Of a DNA stretch of 64,000 bases, positions 60,535-64,000 are shown in pieces. Below the pieces are notes generated by a model. That model had not been told where the DNA came from. It did not search any database and saw only the letters and a list, made by a program, of their open reading frames with translations. Each line of letters starts with the position of its first letter. Position 1 is the stretch's first letter. Source of the stretch: Cellulomonas fengjieae (lineage in GTDB: Bacteria > Actinomycetota > Actinomycetes > Actinomycetales > Cellulomonadaceae); the NCBI RefSeq assembly GCF_018388465.1, contig NZ_CP074404.1, positions 620,001 to 684,000 on the forward strand. Reading direction: 5' to 3'. The position numbers were made by a program, and so were the translations under genes.

Positions 60535-61035
60535 GTGTCTCCCTCTTTCGATGCCGTGTCCGAGCAGGACATCGCCGTGCTGGCCGAGCAGCTGGGCCGC
60601 CCCCCGCGAGGCGTCGTCGGGATCGCCGCGCGCTGCGTCTGCGGGCGACCGCTCGTCGTGCGCACCGCCCCGCGCCTGGACGACGGCACCCCGTTCCCCA
60701 CCACGTACTACCTGACGTGCCCGCCCGCGGTGGCCGCGGTGAGCACGCTCGAGGCCGGTGGCCTGATGAAGGAGCTGACGGCGCGGCTTGCCGAGGACGA
60801 GGAGCTCGCCGCCGCCTACCGCCGCGCGCACGAGGCCTACCTGGCGGACCGAGAGGCCCTCGGGCACGTCGAGGAGATCGCGGGCATCTCCGCCGGGGGC
60901 ATGCCGACGCGCGTCAAGTGCCTGCACGTCCTGGTCGGCCACGCCCTCGCGGCGGGCCCGGGCGTCAACCCGATCGGCGACGAGGCCCTGGCCCTCATCC
61001 GCGACGAGTGGCGCCCGGACCGCTGCACCTGCTGA
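60535..61035 (+). CDS. DUF501 family protein
   Basis: A 166-residue protein found almost only in actinobacteria between divIC and ppx. It shows VGIAARCVCGRPLVVRTAPRLDDGTPFPTTYYLTCPP and the highly conserved GMPTRVKCLHVLVGHALAAGPGVNPIGDEAL. The pattern of cysteines and histidine (CVC, LTC, KCLHVLVGH) suggests metal or iron-sulphur binding, but its function is unknown. GTG 60535 is chosen since ATG 60469 would overlap the previous gene by 41 nt; GTG 60556 is also possible. Confidence 0.87.
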   Translation: MSPSFDAVSEQDIAVLAEQLGRPPRGVVGIAARCVCGRPLVVRTAPRLDDGTPFPTTYYLTCPPAVAAVSTLEAGGLMKELTARLAEDEELAAAYRRAHEAYLADREALGHVEEIAGISAGGMPTRVKCLHVLVGHALAAGPGVNPIGDEALALIRDEWRPDRCTC

Positions 61036-61043
61036 CCTCGTTG

Positions 61044-61148
61044 CGTCCGAGCAGATGTGGCCTATGACCGGCATCTGCTCGGACGTTCTGCGTGGTGACC
61101 TCGTTGCGTCCGAGCAGATGTGGCCCAGGACCCGCATCTGCTCGGACG
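61044..61148. repeat. Two 42-bp palindromes, 63 bp apart, upstream of ppx
   Basis: Each has arms CGTCCGAGCAGATG and CATCTGCTCGGACG (61044-61057/61072-61085 and 61107-61120/61135-61148) around a 14-nt loop. The pair is a direct tandem repeat; the preceding GACCTCGTTG is also duplicated (61034 and 61097). A related pair lies downstream of ppx. Confidence 0.93.
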
Positions 61149-61181
61149 CTGCGGGGGAGCGTCGGTGGGAGGATGGGCGGC

Positions 61182-62135
61182 GTGACTCGTGTGGCTGCCA
61201 TCGACTGCGGGACCAACTCGATCCGACTCCTCGTCGCGGACGTGGATCCCGACGCCGGGACCCTGGTGGACCTGGACCGGCGGATGGAGGTCGTCCGCCT
61301 GGGCCAAGGCGTCGACCGGACCGGCCGCATCGCCCCGGAGGCGCTGGTGCGCACGCTCGACGCCGCCCGCCGGTACAACGACATCTGCACGGGCCTCGGG
61401 GTCGAGGCGATCCGGTTCGTCGCCACGTCGGCGTCGCGTGACGCGGAGAACCGCGCCGACTTCGTGTCCGGCGTGCACGACGCGCTCGGCGTCGAGCCCG
61501 AGGTCGTCGCCGGGCACGAGGAGGCCGAGCTGTCTTTCCGCGGCGCGACGGGCGTGCTCGGCGCCCGGCACCCGGGACCGTTCCTCGTCGTGGACCTGGG
61601 TGGCGGCTCCACCGAGCTGGTGCTCGGCACGACGGCTCCGGAGGCCGCGTTCTCCATGGACATCGGCTGCGTGCGGATGACCGAGCGCCACCTGCGCAGC
61701 GACCCGCCGACCGCCGTCGAGATCGCCGCCGCGCACGCCGACGTCGCCGCCGCGCTCGACACCGCATCGGCCGTCGTGCCGCTGGGCAAGACCGTGACCC
61801 TCGTCGGCCTGGCCGGGACGGTCACGACGGTGACCGCGCACGGTCTCGGGCTGCCGGCCTACGACCCCGCCGCCATCGACGGCTCGGTGCTGCCGGTCGA
61901 CGTGGTGCTCGCCGCGTGCGACGACCTGCTGACCCGCACGCGCGAGGACCGTGCCGCGCTGGGCTTCATGCACCCCGGCCGCGTCGACGTCGTCGGCGCC
62001 GGGGCCCTGGTCTGGGCGGACGTCATCCGGCGGGTGCGCGACGACGTCGCCGCCGCCGGCGGTCGGCTGACCGAGGTGGTCACCTCGGAGCACGACATCC
62101 TCGACGGCATCGCCTGGAGCATCGCCACCCGCTGA
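61182..62135 (+). CDS. ppx: Exopolyphosphatase / pppGpp phosphohydrolase (Ppx/GppA)
   Basis: A 317-residue ASKHA-fold hydrolase. It has RVAAIDCGTNSIRLLVADVD, VRFVATSASRDAENRADF, PFLVVDLGGGSTELVLG and VGLAGTVTTVTAHGLGLPAYDP. It is the short, single-domain form of the family (as in mycobacterial Ppx1, Rv1026 position) that degrades polyphosphate and/or pppGpp. GTG 61182 has GGAGG 9 nt upstream; ATG 61173 is too close to that site. It is isolated by palindromic repeats on both sides, one pair lying between it and DUF501. Confidence 0.94.
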   Translation: MTRVAAIDCGTNSIRLLVADVDPDAGTLVDLDRRMEVVRLGQGVDRTGRIAPEALVRTLDAARRYNDICTGLGVEAIRFVATSASRDAENRADFVSGVHDALGVEPEVVAGHEEAELSFRGATGVLGARHPGPFLVVDLGGGSTELVLGTTAPEAAFSMDIGCVRMTERHLRSDPPTAVEIAAAHADVAAALDTASAVVPLGKTVTLVGLAGTVTTVTAHGLGLPAYDPAAIDGSVLPVDVVLAACDDLLTRTREDRAALGFMHPGRVDVVGAGALVWADVIRRVRDDVAAAGGRLTEVVTSEHDILDGIAWSIATR

Positions 62136-62148
62136 CCTCCACCCCGGA

Positions 62149-62253
62149 CGTCCGAGCAGAAGTGGGCTATAGCCGCCATCTGCTCGGACGTTGCCGTGGG
62201 GGTACGCGGGGCGTCCGAGTAGAAGTGGGCTATAGCCGCCATCTGCTCGGACG
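62149..62253. repeat. Two related palindromes, 63 bp apart, downstream of ppx
   Basis: Arms CGTCCGAGCAGA/TCTGCTCGGACG lie at 62149-62160 and 62179-62190. A second copy, with one base change in the left arm (GAGTAGA), runs from 62212 to 62253. The loops carry GGCTATAGCC, itself a palindrome. The copy spacing of 63 bp equals that of the upstream pair. Confidence 0.93.
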
Positions 62254-62289
62254 TTGCGGGTTTGAGGGGGCGCGACACGCCCTGGCGCG

Positions 62290-62353
62290 TTGTGGACAGT
62301 AGTGCGCAATGTGTAATAGCGTCTCGCCTGCGGGAGCCGGAGGGGGCTCCCGC
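62290..62353 (+). promoter_or_regulatory. Promoter and leader hairpin of the PadR operon
   Basis: TTGTGG (62290-62295) and TAATAG (62314-62319) are spaced 18 bp. A 9-bp perfect hairpin, GCGGGAGCC/GGCTCCCGC (62330-62353), lies at the presumed 5' end of the transcript, about 75 nt before the PadR ATG. The AT-rich core around the -10 box may be the PadR operator. Confidence 0.5.
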
Positions 62354-62429
62354 GCCAGCACGCCGGCTCGGTGCCGTCGGTCGCCCACCCGGGCGGCCGG
62401 CGGCACCGGGACGCGGAACCGGAGGACGC

Positions 62430-62759
62430 ATGGACACCACACAGCTGCTCAAGGGTGTGCTCGACCTGGCAGTGCTCGCCGTGGTCTCCGACGAGGACGG
62501 CTACGGCTACGACGTCGTCCGCCGGCTGCGCGCCGCGGGCATCGAGGAGGTCGGGGACGCCTCGGTGTACGGCACGCTGCGGCGCCTGTACTCGTCGGGA
62601 GCCCTGACGTCCTACGTGGTGCCCAGCGACGAGGGACCGCACCGCAAGTACTACGGCATCAACGCGCAGGGCCGGGCGATGCTCGAGGCCCAGCGCAAGG
62701 ACTGGCAGGAGTTCGCAGGCACGATGGGCCGCCTGCTCAAGACGGAGGTCGTGCGATGA
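62430..62759 (+). CDS. PadR-family transcriptional regulator
   Basis: A 109-residue winged-helix protein with the compact PadR-s2 form: LLKGVLDLAVLAVVSDEDGYGYDVVRRLRAAG, DASVYGTLRRLYSSGALTSYVVPSDEGPHRKYYGINAQGRAML. GGAGG precedes ATG 62430. It overlaps the next gene by 4 nt (ATGA), a common arrangement in which PadR controls a membrane protein gene and itself. Confidence 0.92.
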   Translation: MDTTQLLKGVLDLAVLAVVSDEDGYGYDVVRRLRAAGIEEVGDASVYGTLRRLYSSGALTSYVVPSDEGPHRKYYGINAQGRAMLEAQRKDWQEFAGTMGRLLKTEVVR

Positions 62760-63877
62760 GCGTGCTGGACACCACCGAGGTTCTCGACGTCGCCGGCTAC
62801 GCAGCCGCCGTGCGGCGCAGCCTGGTCGACCTCGGTCCGGAGCTGGTCGACGACCTCACCGACGACCTCGAGGCCGACCTGGCGGAGGCGCTGGGCGACG
62901 AGCGCCACGTCGCGCACGGCCGCGGCGTGCTGGAGCAGTTCGGGCCGCCCGAGGAGTACGCCGCGGAGCTGCGCGCAGCGGCGGGGCTCGCGCCGGCGGA
63001 GTCCCGGCGGCGCGTGCGGCTGTTCAGGGACCCGGTGGAGGACGGCCGGCGGCTGGGGCACTGGGCGTTGCGACGACTGCGCGCGCAGACGTGGTGGGCG
63101 CCGGTCGAGGCCTTCCTGATCGCGCTGCGACCGGTCTGGTGGCTGCTGCGCGGGTGGGTCGGGTTCTCGGTGCTGAACTACGTGCTGGGCGGGGCGCGGA
63201 TCGAGTTCATCCCCCGCGAGCCCGTGCTGCTGCTGGTGCTGGCGCTGTGCATCGTGGTCAGCGTCCAGTGGGGGCGCGGTGCGTGGCTGCAGTCGCGCTC
63301 GGTCTCCTGGGTGGGTGTGCTCGGGAACGCGACGGCGGTGGTCCTGCTGCTCCCCGTCCTCGCGACGGTCCAGGACCAGACCAGCCATCGCGACGCGGTC
63401 TACGACTCCTACGTCGCGGGGGCGTTCCACGGTGGCGTCCCGACGACCGTCGTCGAGGAGAAGCCGATGGACGGGGTCGTCGTGGACGGCATGGTGGTGA
63501 GCAACCTGTTCGTCTACGACGCCGAGGGCAACCCCCTCAGCGACGTGCAGGTCTACGACGACCGGGGACGACCGGTCCGCACCACGTTCGACAACGGCTT
63601 GGAGCAGTACTGGTTCCCCGAGGCCACGGAGCCGTGGTCGTTCGTCAGTCGGGTGGACTCCGACGGCCGCGCGCGGTGGAACGTCTACCCGCTGCAGGGT
63701 GCGCCGACGTCCGAGTTCACCTACGACGACGACGGGATGCGGGTGCTCCCCACCGGGACCAGCCCGGCGACGCCCCCGTGGCCGTTCGCCAAGGCGCCGG
63801 CGCTCGAGGCCTCGGCCGACGCCGAGATCGCGGCGGAGGGCGCGACCCCGTCGCCGACACCGACGACCGCTCCCTGA
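62756..63877 (+). CDS. Membrane protein with DUF1700-like N-terminus
   Basis: A 373-residue protein of unknown function. The N-terminal helical domain (YAAAVRRSLVDLGPELVDDLTDDLEADLAEAL...QFGPPEEYAAELRAAAG) resembles the DUF1700/HAAS region often paired with PadR regulators. About three to four membrane segments follow (residues about 120-215), then a predicted external domain (NLFVYDAEGNPLSDVQVYDDRGRPVRTTF...WSFVSRVDSDGRARWNVYPL) and a Pro/Thr-rich tail. It may sense or respond to envelope stress with its regulator; this is inference. Confidence 0.82.
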   Translation: MSVLDTTEVLDVAGYAAAVRRSLVDLGPELVDDLTDDLEADLAEALGDERHVAHGRGVLEQFGPPEEYAAELRAAAGLAPAESRRRVRLFRDPVEDGRRLGHWALRRLRAQTWWAPVEAFLIALRPVWWLLRGWVGFSVLNYVLGGARIEFIPREPVLLLVLALCIVVSVQWGRGAWLQSRSVSWVGVLGNATAVVLLLPVLATVQDQTSHRDAVYDSYVAGAFHGGVPTTVVEEKPMDGVVVDGMVVSNLFVYDAEGNPLSDVQVYDDRGRPVRTTFDNGLEQYWFPEATEPWSFVSRVDSDGRARWNVYPLQGAPTSEFTYDDDGMRVLPTGTSPATPPWPFAKAPALEASADAEIAAEGATPSPTPTTAP

Positions 63878-63957
63878 GGCACCCCGGGAGCGCAGTGTGC
63901 GCATGATCACCGGGATCTGGGTGCACGCAGGCCTGCCCGCGCGGCTACCGTGGAAGC

Positions 63958-64000
63958 ATGTCTATGCCTGCGTCCGATGTCGCCACGACGACCACTGCGG
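63958..64000 (+). CDS. Start of a gene running off the window
   Basis: An ATG at 63958 opens a frame of 14 codons to the window end (MSMPASDVATTTTA). It lies 80 bp after the PadR-operon membrane gene. The product cannot be identified from so few residues, and the start itself is only probable. Confidence 0.4.
   Translation, partial: MSMPASDVATTTTA

Overview
The window is about 64 kb of very high-GC DNA (GC/CG-ending codons throughout, many GTG starts, densely packed short-gap operons). It looks like a chromosomal segment of an actinobacterium of the Micrococcales, plausibly Cellulomonas or a relative. That placement is inference from GC content, gene families (DUF348/G5/Rpf proteins, DUF501, DivIC, L25/Ctc) and gene order. 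The order metG-tatD-rpf-rsmA-ispE ... tRNA-Gln-glmU-prs-rplY-pth ... mfd-(lipoprotein)-mazG ... eno-divIC-DUF501-ppx is a backbone known from many actinobacteria, including Mycobacterium.

Region by region. 1-3.9 kb: the 5' part of a cytochrome bd oxidase gene (cydA), a divergent secreted PQQ-type sugar dehydrogenase lipoprotein, and an AbiEi-like/DUF559 gene sitting between two related inverted-repeat elements, followed by tandem repeats. 3.9-11.5 kb: metG, tatD, two tandem DUF348-G5 cell-wall enzymes with different catalytic ends, rsmA and ispE. 11.5-17.5 kb: an ArsR/SRPBCC pair with its operator, a lipoprotein, an ABC-F protein, and a minus-strand TetR-MarR-MFS set. 17.5-23.3 kb: tRNA-Gln, glmU-prs, an acyltransferase, rplY and pth.

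23.3-50.2 kb: a roughly 27 kb surface-polysaccharide locus between pth and mfd. It holds an initiating phosphoglycosyltransferase, a cytidylyltransferase and a CDP-alcohol phosphatidyltransferase, several GT2 and GT4 glycosyltransferases, a Wzx-type flippase, an O-antigen ligase/polymerase-like membrane protein, a fused Wzz/BY-kinase and an acyltransferase. It also encodes two large secreted proteins: a 1956-residue propeller-LamG-PKD protein and a right-handed beta-helix protein. These share a recurring, unnamed D-x-F-x-R-T...GWG domain. Together the genes can account for lipid-linked repeat assembly, export, polymerisation, chain-length control, and secreted proteins that may bind or process the polymer.

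50.2-64 kb: mfd, a SurA-like lipoprotein, mazG, pntAB (with a LacI/cre-like operator over its promoter), eno, divIC, DUF501 and ppx. The ppx gene is bracketed on both sides by a pair of 63-bp-spaced palindromes. A PadR/membrane-protein pair and the first codons of another gene close the window. No rRNA, CRISPR array, prophage or transposase gene was seen.
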